Assembly: GCA_016946835.1 (NCBI GenBank)
Contig: JACVTC010000492.1
Coordinates: forward strand, 1 to 23,557
Direction: 5' to 3'
From: Neocallimastix lanati (nom. inval.)
Lineage: Eukaryota > Neocallimastigomycota > Neocallimastigomycetes > Neocallimastigales > Neocallimastigaceae
DNA: 23,557 bases
Both the position numbers and the translations under genes were made by a program. Positions 1 to 9,105 of this stretch are shown here, piece after piece. Below the pieces are notes generated by a model, which saw only the letters and a list, made by a program, of their open reading frames with translations, ran no database searches and had not been told where the DNA came from. The first letter of the stretch is position 1; the number at the start of each line of letters is the position of its first letter.

Positions 1-806
1 CCTATCTTCCCGCATATAAAACATTTTCTATTTTCTTTATTGTTATTATTCTTGTTATTGCTTCTGTTGTTTTCTTTACTTTCAAGTTGAGTTCTGTTAT
101 TTACTTTAGTTGTATTTAAATGACTGCTGCTTTGTTTCTTTGTTTATTTTTTAATTCTTCCTTTAAATATTTTATGTATGGAATTGTCGTTTTCAAGAGT
201 TTACAACTTTCAGTGTATTTTTTCTTGGTTGAAATAATATTTATTTCTATGACAGTTTCATAAGGTAACGCAGAATACAAAATATTGTATTTCTTTTCTT
301 CAGATAGCACTTCACCAAGTACGTACAGTTCTGCAAAAATTCTATCTAATTCGGCAATGAATAAGGATATATCTGAATCCTTTTGATATATCAATGTTTC
401 CAGTTGATTATTTAGTTCATTCTTTTTTTCTTCATTAGATTTATTATTCCCTTCCATTATGATTCTCCAGACATCATAAGCGGTATTTCTTCTAAAATCT
501 GTTTTAGCTTTCAATTTCTTCTGAAATGCTATTACTTATCAAAAATTTGGCAGTAGCATCCTTTCTAATCATTTCCTTGGTAACCTGTTCCTCATAATAT
601 AAGATATGAGAATTTCTTACTTTTTTTATATGGTCACTTCTTTTGTTTTCTGGAATTTCGTTCTCTTGTATTGTTTTTAATAATCTTTCATCGATATATT
701 CTACGACACCGTTTATTTGTAAGACCATTTCCATGTCAGGTAACCAAATGTTATAATTGTCTTTCGTCAACATTACTTTTGTTGACGTTACATTTGTTAT
801 GCTCAT
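1..806 (-). pseudogene. gag: Ty1/copia Gag, 5' part, frameshifted and cut by the window edge (element A)
   Basis: Capsid-type Gag of a Ty1/copia retrotransposon, which would form the cytoplasmic virus-like particle. The start at 806 opens with MSITNVTSTKVML and the typical N-terminal motif DNYNIWLPDMEMVLQ, followed by a helical UBN2-like region containing AYDVWRIIM and, later, YNILYSALP. The first frame runs 806-504, a second 514-116, and a third continues from about 130 to base 1. The shifts look like single-base indels near 510 and 120. In the third frame, the last residues before the window edge are CFICGKIG, the first half of a CCHC zinc knuckle, so the gene continues beyond base 1. The ATG lies 89 nt downstream of the primer-binding site. 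Family assignment is firm. Whether the breaks are real or assembly errors cannot be told here. Confidence 0.8.
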
Positions 807-895
807 TTTTAGATTGAGTTTTTGTTATTATTTTTTAAAAAATTATTTTATTTTTATGTTCACAACACTACAAATATTTTGCACATATAAGTCTA

Positions 896-909
896 TGAGA
901 CTCTTAATC
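896..909 (-). promoter_or_regulatory. Primer-binding site of copia element A, complementary to tRNA-Lys(CUU) anticodon arm
   Basis: On the minus strand this reads GATTAAGAGTCTCA directly after the candidate LTR end. It is identical to the sites in elements B and C. Its complement, TGAGACTCTTAATC, is the anticodon stem and loop of tRNA-Lys(CUU) as known from eukaryotes (positions about 27-40). This implies priming by the 3' end of a cleaved 5' tRNA half, as known for Drosophila copia with tRNA-iMet. Confidence 0.75.
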
Positions 910-1081
910 TTTTAAATTTATTTTTGTTTTTTATTAATCACTTTTATTTATTTTATTAAGTTCTTATTTTCAATTATAAAAAATATTATTATTTTTATAT
1001 CAATACATTTACATAATACAATCATATTTTTGTACTAGCTCATTATTATAATATATATAAGCCTTAAATATTTAGTTAACA
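910..1081 (-). repeat. Candidate 5' LTR of copia element A
   Basis: Placed between the primer-binding site and a TGTTAAC on the minus strand at 1081-1075, the same first seven bases as the LTR of element B. The other end reads AATTTAAAA next to the primer site, similar to the AATTTTAATA end of B. A short TATATATA stretch lies near 1052-1062. The second LTR is outside the window, so the outer boundary rests on the TGTTAAC match only. Confidence 0.5.
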
Positions 1082-1261
1082 TATACAATATTTATTTTAA
1101 ATATATTTTAACTTAATAATTAATAAACTATAATAAACTTTATTTTTAACATATATCTCTTTAAACTCTTTTCATGGAGAATGTAGATGAGAAATTTTTT
1201 TAAAAAAAAAAATTTTTTTTAATAAATTTATATTTATTTTAGTTTATATGGAGTGTGATTG

Positions 1262-1303
<42 letters not shown>

Positions 1304-1509
1304 ATTGATATTTTCATTTCTTTATCTAAAAGGTAATTTAATATACTTCTTATTATTTATTATTAGTAGGTATTTTTTTTTTTTTTAATACTTATTATCA
1401 TTAAAAATTCAATTTATTTATTGATATAAATCAATTTTAATATTTAAAATTTATAAATATTTAATCAATATATTTATTAATAATATAAACATAATGAAAT
1501 AGTTAATTA

Positions 1510-1545
<36 letters not shown>

Positions 1546-2029
1546 TTCAGTAATAAAGTTAATATTAAGAATGAAAACAGAAAAAAAATTAGTTAAATGA
1601 AGAAATAATAATAATAACATTATAATAATTATTAATATTAAATTTTAAAGGTTTTTTTTTTTTTATATAATAATATGTCTTTATTATTATTATTGAATTA
1701 TATATATTTGTTATTTTTTATTTTTTTTTAAGTTTATCAAAGTTTTTTTTTTATGTTTTTTTTTTTTTTTTTTATTTTTTTTTTTTTTTTTTTTTTTTTA
1801 ATTTTATTAAAAAGAAAAAATTAAAAACATTTAATGATGAAAATTCATTAATATTAAAAATAATTATTATTATTATTATTTTTTTTTTTTTAAATCTCTT
1901 AAATAAATATAAACTTTTAAAAAGTTATATATATATTTATGATATTTTATTTTTTATCTATCCTACATTCTACTTTATAATGAATTTTTTTTCATGGAAA
2001 ACTTCATTATTTTTTATTATTTTTATTAT

Positions 2030-2066
<37 letters not shown>

Positions 2067-3247
2067 GTTTATTTATTTATTTAGTTTAATTTTATTTATT
2101 AAAAATTATTATATATAAATTTATATCCATATATAATTATTATTATTATTATTATTATTATATTATTTTATAATTATTTTCTTTTTCTATATTATTTTAA
2201 ACATTTTTTAATTATTTAATTTTTTTTTATATTATTAAATCATGCTTCAATTTTGATTTTAAATTTTTAATTTTATTTCATTTTTTTATTCCATTTTATT
2301 TTCTTTTTCTTTTATTTTATTATTTAATTTAATATTAAAAAAAAAACAACTTTTTATTCTGAATTTTAGAGTTTTAGTCCTTTTTCTTCCTATTATTTTT
2401 TTTTAAAAAATTCATTTATATCCATCAATATTAATAATAAACAAACAATATATCAAATATATTTATTTATTATTATTATTATTATTTTTTAAATTTGGAG
2501 GGAAGAGAATTTATTATCATACCTATTTCATTTCATAATAGTGATATATACATATATATTTCTTTTTTCAATAAATATTATATCTAAATAAGAATTTAAA
2601 TAATTAATTAAAGAAAAAAAACTTTTGATTTTAAATGAATAAATAAATAAATGAATGAATACATATATATATAAAAGGAAGGAAGAATTAATTAGAGAAT
2701 GGAAAAAGCTTTTTTAAAAAAAAAAATTATATTTATACTTTTTAATAAATGAATTTAATATATCTATATATTTTCTATTTTAATAAAAAAAAAATAGAAT
2801 TGATCTTTTTAATTATTATAAGTATTTTTTAACTTTTTATTTTACAATACTTTTTTTTTTCATTATTATTATTTATTTTAAATATATTAATAATTTTCAT
2901 ATTTTCATTATTTATAAAAGAATATAAAAAAATAAAAATAAATTGAATTTTTTTTTATTAATATTCATTGTTAAAATTCTTATATATATATATATTATAA
3001 TTATTTAGTTATTTCTTAATTTTAATTAAAATTAAAAATTATTTCTATCTTTTATTTTATTTTTTTCTTTTTTTTCTATTATTAATGAAATACATGGAGT
3101 TTATTCTCAAATTTTTCTTATGTGGTAAAAAAAATGGTTTAACGGATAAATTATAAAAGTTTGATTAATTTATTTAATTTATTATTTATTATTATTATTT
3201 ATTATTATTTATTATTATTTATTATTATTATTATTATTTATTATTAT
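1082..3247. other. AT-rich intergenic stretch, no gene seen
   Basis: About 2.2 kb with no ORF of useful length and no recognisable domain on either strand. It holds a 41-base poly(A) at 1262-1302, poly(A) near 1513-1541, several poly(T) runs between 1742 and 1799 and near 2031-2060, and (ATT)n or (ATTT)n microsatellites near 2140-2162, 2461-2486 and 3181-3247. No TE ends or coding remnants were found. Confidence 0.7.
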
Positions 3248-3517
3248 TGTTAAAAATAATGATTCGTCATACAATAAATAAATTAAAATAAAATATAAAT
3301 TAATATAAATAATGAAATAATTTCATTGTATAAAAAAAAAGTATAAATACAAAAGGATATATTTTGTTTTTGAAAAACATAGATATAACCATAATAATAT
3401 ATATAAAAAATAGAATGTAATAACAAAATATATTAAATAAAAAAACATGTCTTTAATAAAACTCTTAAATATCTTTTTAATAAAAATTGAGTGTCATCTA
3501 ATTTTGTTCTTTTAACA
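3248..3517 (+). repeat. 5' LTR of copia element C
   Basis: This 270-bp stretch begins TGTTAAAA and ends TTTTAACA, an 8-bp perfect terminal inverted repeat with canonical TG and CA, and it abuts the primer-binding site. A TATA-like box TATAAATA is at 3342-3349. No second copy is in the window, because element C is truncated on its right, so identity as an LTR rests on the ends and the adjoining primer site. The 5-bp left flank is ATTAT in a microsatellite, and no partner duplication could be found. Confidence 0.7.
3342..3349 (+). promoter_or_regulatory. TATA-like box in LTR C
   Basis: TATAAATA lies about 170 bases before the LTR end, a sensible place for the U3/R promoter of element C. In such AT-rich DNA chance matches are common. 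Confidence 0.3.
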
Positions 3518-3531
3518 GATTAAGAGTCTCA
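3518..3531 (+). promoter_or_regulatory. Primer-binding site of copia element C
   Basis: GATTAAGAGTCTCA immediately follows the LTR end TTTTAACA. It is identical to the sites of elements A and B and complementary to the tRNA-Lys(CUU) anticodon arm. Upstream and downstream bases differ between the three elements, so the match marks a conserved functional site. Confidence 0.8.
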
Positions 3532-4748
3532 GTCATACCGATTGAGAATTTCATAAAAGTTAAGCTTTAAATTTTCATTATACTTGCTTATTAATAAATA
3601 AACATAAATAAATAAATAAATAAACAATGTCTTACAAATACTAATTTTTTTTTTATTTTTCTATTCTTTGAACATATACACATGAGAAATTACTCAATTT
3701 TGAAAATTATAAATAAACAGTAATTCTTCAAACGGATAAGTATTGAATTTTAAAAACGCATAAATCATTGAAGATAAAAATCATAAAAAAAAAGTAAAAA
3801 AATAATAATAAAATAAAATAAATAAAACATAGTAAAGATAAGTCAGCTATAATATTTAAGCTGAAGTTTAAAAAATAAAGGAAACAAAAATAAACAAATA
3901 ATGTTTTTCACATTTAAGCTAAAATGCATATAAAGAAAGAATAAAAAAAAAAAATAAAGTCAGCACTATAATTTTAAGCTGAAGGATAAAATAAAGAAAT
4001 AAATAATATCCAAGGTCAGCTATTAATGTTTAAGCTGAAGGATATAAAGTAAAAGAGTATAAAATAAAAAATATATATTTATAATATCTTAGGTCAGCTA
4101 TAAATGTTTAAGCTGAAGGTTATAAATTAAAGGAATATGAAATAAAAAATATATATATAATATTTAAGGTCAGCTATAAATGATTAAGCTGAAGGTTATA
4201 AATTAAAGGAGTATGAAATTAAACTAAAATAGACATTTAAACAAAAAAAAATATAAACTTCAAATTAAATAATAAATTAAAAGGGAAATAATAATATAAA
4301 TCGTTCAGTATAATAATATTTTAATATAAATAAAAGCACTAAAAATAGAATTTTAATTATAAAATTGTTATCATTAATACTAACAATATAACGAACCAAT
4401 ACAATAAAAATAATCATATAAATAATATCATTTATAATGTATATATATATAAAAAAAAAGGTTATTTTTAATATAAATATTTATATTAAAAGTTTTATTT
4501 ATATTAATTTAATTTAACAAAAAGTCAAATGTGCAAATCAACATTCATCAATCCAATAAAAAGATTTATTTTCATTATGAAAATATAAATTTTATTTATA
4601 TACTTATTTATCCATATATATAATTATATCATTCGAAATGTATAAAAAAGACAACAAGAAAACTCATATTTTATTCTCCAATTTAAAATATATATATATA
4701 TTGATTAAATCGTTTAAAAACAATAATTACAGTATTAATTCATTCAAA
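3532..4748 (+). other. Long untranslated leader of copia element C
   Basis: About 1.2 kb separates the primer-binding site from the likely Gag start at 4749, compared with 11 nt in element B and 89 nt in element A. It holds no convincing ORF. Its middle carries the hairpin array listed separately. The rest is AT-rich with short A runs. An unnoticed insertion inside the leader is possible. Confidence 0.55.
3841..4240 (+). repeat. Tandem array of five hairpins in the leader of element C
   Basis: Five copies of a unit with core GTCAGCT, an 8-12-nt AT-rich loop, then AAGCTGAAG. The arms TCAGCT and AGCTGA are perfectly complementary. Arms lie at 3843-3848/3859-3864, 3960-3964/3978-3982 (one base pair shorter), 4016-4021/4033-4038, 4094-4099/4111-4116 and 4170-4175/4187-4192. 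The last three units repeat every 76-78 nt and also share the spacer that follows (GGTTATAAATTAAAGGA and relatives). Loops vary while the stems hold, which suggests an RNA structure under selection. A role in packaging, translation or as an enhancer is inference. Confidence 0.8.
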
Positions 4749-5864
4749 ATGCCAAGACCATCTAGAAATAATAATTATCGTCTTTTAGATATCACCAATG
4801 ATATCTTACCCAAAGGGATTCAATTCAACTACCCGGAAAACTTCAACAATGTATGTGAACTAACTCTAGAAAATTTCCAATATTGGAGGACCAATATCCT
4901 ATATCTACTTACTATCAATAATTTAGAAGAATATATTAGTTCGCCTGTTGTGAAGAAACTTAAAAGGCGCGATATCACGGACAATATAGAAAACTATATA
5001 ATAGACAATTTTGATGGGTCCTTAGTGTATGCTCCAAACACTACTAAGGAGGACATAAAGAAAGATATTCTCGTCAAGTGGATCATTACCAACAGCTTCG
5101 GCGAGAAAACAAAAGCACTACTTAAGAGCCACAACAAAACCGCCTACCAAATGTGGCAATTTCTTCAAGAGTCTTTCACTTTAGGCGTTGAACATAAAAA
5201 GATGATCCTAAAACAAAAACTAAATTTATTAAAGTTCAATATGGAGGATGACATTCATATTTTTATCGCAAACCTCCAAAACATGATAGAGGAATTAGAG
5301 AATATAGATTCCACAATGGCAGACAATGTAAAGGTAGGAATCTTAGCCAGGGCCTTCCAGAAGATTTAAAATGGATCAATGTTTTTCAGTTTAATAATAA
5401 TTGGAAAGAATGCTGTGCCTATGTGAAAAGACTGATTCTGGATATCGTATATTCGAGGTTAAAAGAAAAAGAGATACTAGAATTAAAGCCAAAAAACGTT
5501 TTCAACCTTCAAACCAAGAACAACCATATCCATAATAAATTAAACCACAAATTAAGACGAAGAAGGAATGGAAGATGCTTTCTTTCTTTGTGGAAAATAC
5601 GGCCATTATCAAAAAGAGTGTTTCAAAAACAAAAGAAATAAAACTAAAAGGTTTGGTAAAAATAAATTAAACAAAAACAAAGAAAGAAAATGTAATCCTA
5701 ACCCTTCAAGCAACAAACCAGTATATTCAATAGATGCTTCTAATAATTACAAAGATAATTATCAAGAGGATTTTATAAAAGATTATAACTTGGAAAGTGC
5801 AATAGAAATTAATAGCATCGAGACTGATAATAATTACAAACAAATTAACACAAGAAATAAATAA
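4749..5864 (+). pseudogene. gag: Ty1/copia Gag with broken zinc knuckle (element C)
   Basis: Gag of the second copia element. The preferred start is the ATG at 4749 (MPRPSRNN); an in-frame upstream ATG at 4638 would add 37 hydrophobic and lysine-rich residues. The Gag core contains ENFQYWRTNILYLLTINNLE, then AYQMWQFLQESF, typical of UBN2-type Gag. The first frame stops at 5369; one base seems missing near 5355, after which another frame carries on with LPEDLKWINVFQ. A zinc knuckle is recognisable at 5576-5625 (first Cys, then CGKYGHYQKEC), but a four-base duplication between its first two cysteines breaks the frame. A lysine- and asparagine-rich tail follows to 5864. Domain identity is solid, the product is not functional as read. 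Confidence 0.82.
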
Positions 5865-5874
5865 TAACAATTTC

Positions 5875-6250
5875 ATGATTTGGATCCTCGATTCTGGTGC
5901 TTCAATAAGCACTACCAATGATATTAATTCCCTTATCAACCTCAAAAAGTGCAACACAAATATTATACTTGCCGATGGAAAAGAAATACGTTCAAGTTAT
6001 ATTGGAGACTTTGTTGGTTACATAGACGAACATAAATTTATCCTAAAAGATGTTTTTTTACTCAAAATTTATCAAAAGAAACACAATATCAATAAATCAA
6101 TTGATTAAACAAAATTACAAAATAATATTCAACAACAATAATAATTCAACTCAAGCTATCATTTATAATGAAGATGGAAAAAGAATTTATAATTCAATAT
6201 CGGACAACAAAAACATTTTTAAAGTTTTTATCTCAAAAAAACCCATCTAA
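5875..6250 (+). pseudogene. Ty1/copia aspartic protease domain (element C)
   Basis: The retropepsin-like domain that cleaves the Gag-Pol polyprotein. The motif WILDSGASISTTND at 5878-5919 carries the catalytic Asp-Ser-Gly, and CNTNIILADGKEI and KFILKDVF follow as in copia proteases. The frame ends at 6108 and the homologous continuation (SINQLIKQNYKI, then YNEDGKRIYNS) is found in the next frame from about 6050 to 6250, so a base was lost or gained near 6060. A stop codon separates this from Gag at 5862, although copia elements usually encode one continuous Gag-Pol, so this is a further break. The integrase frame starts within the overlap. Confidence 0.75.
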
Positions 6251-7489
6251 ATTTACATATGATAATCAAAACAATAAATATGAAATCAACAAAGTGAAAA
6301 TCAACAATTATAAAATGATGAACCTGTGGCATAGACGTCTTGGCCACTATGATATTTCAAAAATTAAAGACAAATTAAGCAACATCAACATTAAAAATAA
6401 CAAATGTTCCATTTGCATTAATTCAAAAATGAAAAATAAACCCTACAAACTTTCAACTAATAAAACTAATCAAATATTTGATCTAATACATTTAGATTTG
6501 GTTGGTCCGATCACACCCTCTATTAACAATAATAAATATTTTCTATCCATCCTTGATGATTTTTCTCGCTTCGCATGGGTTATATTTTCTGAAAATAAAA
6601 CAGACATATTCAACAAATTTATTATCTGGCACAACAACATATATAATACATTTAATATTAACGTCAAATCAATCAAGTCAGATAATGGTAAAGAATTTAG
6701 CAATACTAATTTCCAAACATTTTGTCAAGAGAATGGAATAATCCATAACTTCATAGTTCCATATAATCCTTCCCAAAATGGAAAAGTCGAAAGACTTAAC
6801 GGTATCCTTATCTCTTCTGCAAAAGCTCTGTTAAATGAAGCGAAACTTAGTCGCCATTTTTGGGAGTACGCAGTAGATACAGCTAACTTTATCCATAATA
6901 GACTCCCTCATCAAGGCAATGAAAACAAAGTCCCTTACGAGATACTTTACAAAAAATCCGCTAATTATAATATATTTCGTGTTTTTGGATGCCGTGTGTA
7001 CTTTTATGTTCCAAAAGAACTTCGATCGAAATTCGACAACAACGCCCATCCTGGTATCTTTATTGGTTACTGCAATAATACTAATGCATATAAAATTTTC
7101 GATTTAATATATAACAAAATTGTTACCGCCCGTACTGTTGAATTCATGGAAAACGAACCCGGAAACCTGCTTTTATATCACTTCCCTACCAATAACGAAT
7201 TCAGGGAGAGCAGTCATATAAAATTTTTAAAACAATATCCTCATAGCAATCAATCAATTTACTTAGATAATAAATCGGATATTAATATAAAATCAAAAGA
7301 AAATAAAATGAATAACAACATAGCAAATAATAATCAAATTTTTCACATACCTGACAATACAAGAAATAATAATATGAATAATAATATTAGCAACAATATT
7401 AACAATAAAACCAAAAATAATACCAAAAATAATACCAACAATAATACCAACAATAATATCAATAATATTATCAACAACAACAACGACAG
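6168..7489 (+). CDS. Ty1/copia integrase, truncated on the right (element C)
   Basis: Integrase that would join element cDNA to chromosomal DNA in the nucleus. The zinc-binding region shows LWHRRLGHYDISKI and CSICINSKMK (HHCC). The catalytic core has the three acidic residues in HLDLVGPI, IKSDNGKEFSN and NPSQNGKVERLNG (D, D, E), followed by the copia-specific YEILYKKSANYNIFRVFGCRVY and GIFIGYCNNTNAYKIFD. It ends in an asparagine-rich linker of the kind that precedes reverse transcriptase in element B. The frame nominally runs to 7514, but sequence unlike the element starts at about 7490. No reverse transcriptase, RNase H or 3' LTR follows. The integrase proper shows no frame break over some 1.2 kb, unlike the rest of the element. 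Confidence 0.88.
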
Positions 7490-8028
7490 TGTAACGAAGG
7501 TGCTTCTATTGTAAAGGCGGGATGAGATATAGAAACACAGAAAGGAGAAAACTCAATAGGTTTACACTATCTGTATAAATAATTCGTTTTATTAGAAATA
7601 TTTTTTATTAATTATAAAATTTAAAATAATTATTAATATTAATCAACAAGGTAATATTTCGAATTACTTATACGTTAATTATTATTAATAAAAGCACGAA
7701 GAAAAATATTTTCATTCGTGAAGTTCGCACTATTTATACTTTTAACGGAAAAACAGTTTTAACATGTAAAAATAATTTTAAAGAAATATTTAGAAATATG
7801 TTTGTAATAATTAATAATGTAAAGTTTCTAGAATATAGATTTTAATTGATGAAAATGAATCTTATCAAAAAAGAATAAAATAATTTATATAATAAGAATT
7901 TCTAAATTCATTTCGGTTGAATTACGAACCGAAAGAATCTTTAACTTTCTATAATTTTATACAGAAAGAATATTCAAGAAGATATTATTAATAATTAATA
8001 AAATAATTAATAAAATAATTATTAATGC
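7490..8028. repeat. LTR-like sequence F, unassigned
   Basis: Begins TGTAACGAAGGTGC exactly where the asparagine linker of element C stops. It is non-coding, and rich in short perfect hairpins like the gypsy LTRs of E and D: TTTCGGTT/AACCGAAA at 7911-7934, CACGAA/TTCGTG near 7697-7723, and CTTTCT/AGAAAG near 7944-7970. A possible end is TGCA at 8028, but no matching 5-bp duplication is visible (GACAG on the left, AAATG on the right). It may be a solo or truncated LTR in either orientation, or ordinary intergenic DNA next to the tRNA-like sequence. Confidence 0.35.
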
Positions 8029-8033
8029 AAAAT

Positions 8034-8105
8034 GGGTTGAGGTGTGAGTCGAACCCATGAAGTATTAGTCATGGTCGATGTAACTAACCATTGAACCAAA
8101 GTTCT
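8034..8105 (-). tRNA. Degenerate tRNA-like sequence, probable tRNA pseudogene
   Basis: On the minus strand, TGGTTCAATGG (8098-8088) fits the Pol III A box and GGTTCGACTCA (8055-8045) fits the B box in 10 of 11 positions, at normal tRNA spacing. A TTTT terminator follows at 8032-8029. The arms pair poorly: the T stem pairs in 3 of 5 positions, the acceptor strands (AGAACTT and CTCAACC) do not match, and the anticodon cannot be assigned. So this is either a decayed tRNA gene or one carrying sequence errors. The intact Pol III boxes matter, since two elements lie just upstream of it. Confidence 0.5.
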
Positions 8106-8117
8106 AATTTTACTAAC

Positions 8118-8122
8118 TGTTG
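8118..8122. repeat. Target site duplication of gypsy element E, left copy
   Basis: TGTTG directly precedes the LTR at 8123 and recurs at 20843-20847 directly after the other LTR. A 5-bp duplication is usual for Ty3/gypsy. Confidence 0.85.
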
Positions 8123-9096
8123 TGTAATAATCATACTAAGTTCTATCACTAAATATGATTATTAACTTCAACTTAATGACTAATTCATTAAGTTGAGAAA
8201 TAAAATAAAAATAAAAACTTTACCTAAAAAGAGAGTTTATTATAAAATTAATTATAATAACAACACAAAAAGTAAAAGAAGGAATATTTAGATAAATTTG
8301 GTTTTAAGAAATATGTTTTTTGAATAAAATGTTTTATTAATTTATTAAAATTTAAAATATAAAATTGCTATTATTATAACTATATTTTTATAATAATAAC
8401 TCTTGATTTCTTAAAGGGAAATCAAGAGCCTTATTTATATTTTTTTATGGAAATAAGGTTAAATAAAAAGGTTTTCTAATCTTAAAAAATATCTTATCTA
8501 GAAAAAGATTAGAAGAAAAAACTAGATTTTTGATCGATATTCTATTCATATCGATCATCGTATATATTAAGTAAAACCAAATATATTATTTTATATTTGG
8601 ATAAAACCTTAATATATCGATTTCCTAAATTTTAATTTAGATCATCTAATAAAAGGAAAAATCAATAATAACCGGAATGATCTAAATTATTCTATTCTAT
8701 CTTTCTAAATATTATTTTTAAAATCTAATCTAAACTTATTAACATAAAACTATCTTTAAACTAGAATACAGAATTATAAAAAATACAGAAACTTATTAAT
8801 TGTTCTTTTAAATGTACAATGTAAAAAATAAATAAAACTAATGTTTACATTAACTTGATAATTAAATGAATAACTAAATAAAATTAATAATATTAATAAG
8901 TGTACATATAATAATTATTTAAATAAATTTTCTAATATTATTTAAGTGTATGAATAATTGCAATTATAATAAATTTGATAATAATATCTCAATGTATGAA
9001 TTAATTATAATTTAAATAAATTTATAATTATTATCAATAATTATAAAGACTAAGAAATAATAATTATTTATTAGTAAATAATTATTATTTCTTACA
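8123..9096 (-). repeat. LTR of gypsy element E (3' LTR in element orientation)
   Basis: This 974-bp LTR starts TGTAATAATC and ends TTACA on the plus strand and is repeated at 19864-20842. Between 8125 and 8688 it is built of about ten consecutive perfect hairpins with 8-12-bp stems, for example 8168-8179/8185-8196, 8400-8410/8418-8428, 8531-8540/8548-8557 and 8634-8645/8677-8688. By eye it differs from the other copy by about four substitutions and eleven small indels, all in the first 640 bases; the last 330 bases are identical. Confidence 0.93.
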
Positions 9097-9105
9097 TTGC
9101 TCCAT

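Noticed and set aside
1262-1302. 41-base poly(A) as the tail of a LINE or retrocopy
   Set aside because: No coding remnant or target duplication next to it, and comparable A and T runs are scattered throughout the window.
3841-4240. CRISPR-like repeat array
   Set aside because: Units are only five, diverged and unevenly spaced, in a eukaryotic retrotransposon leader; palindromic arms with variable loops are the conserved part.
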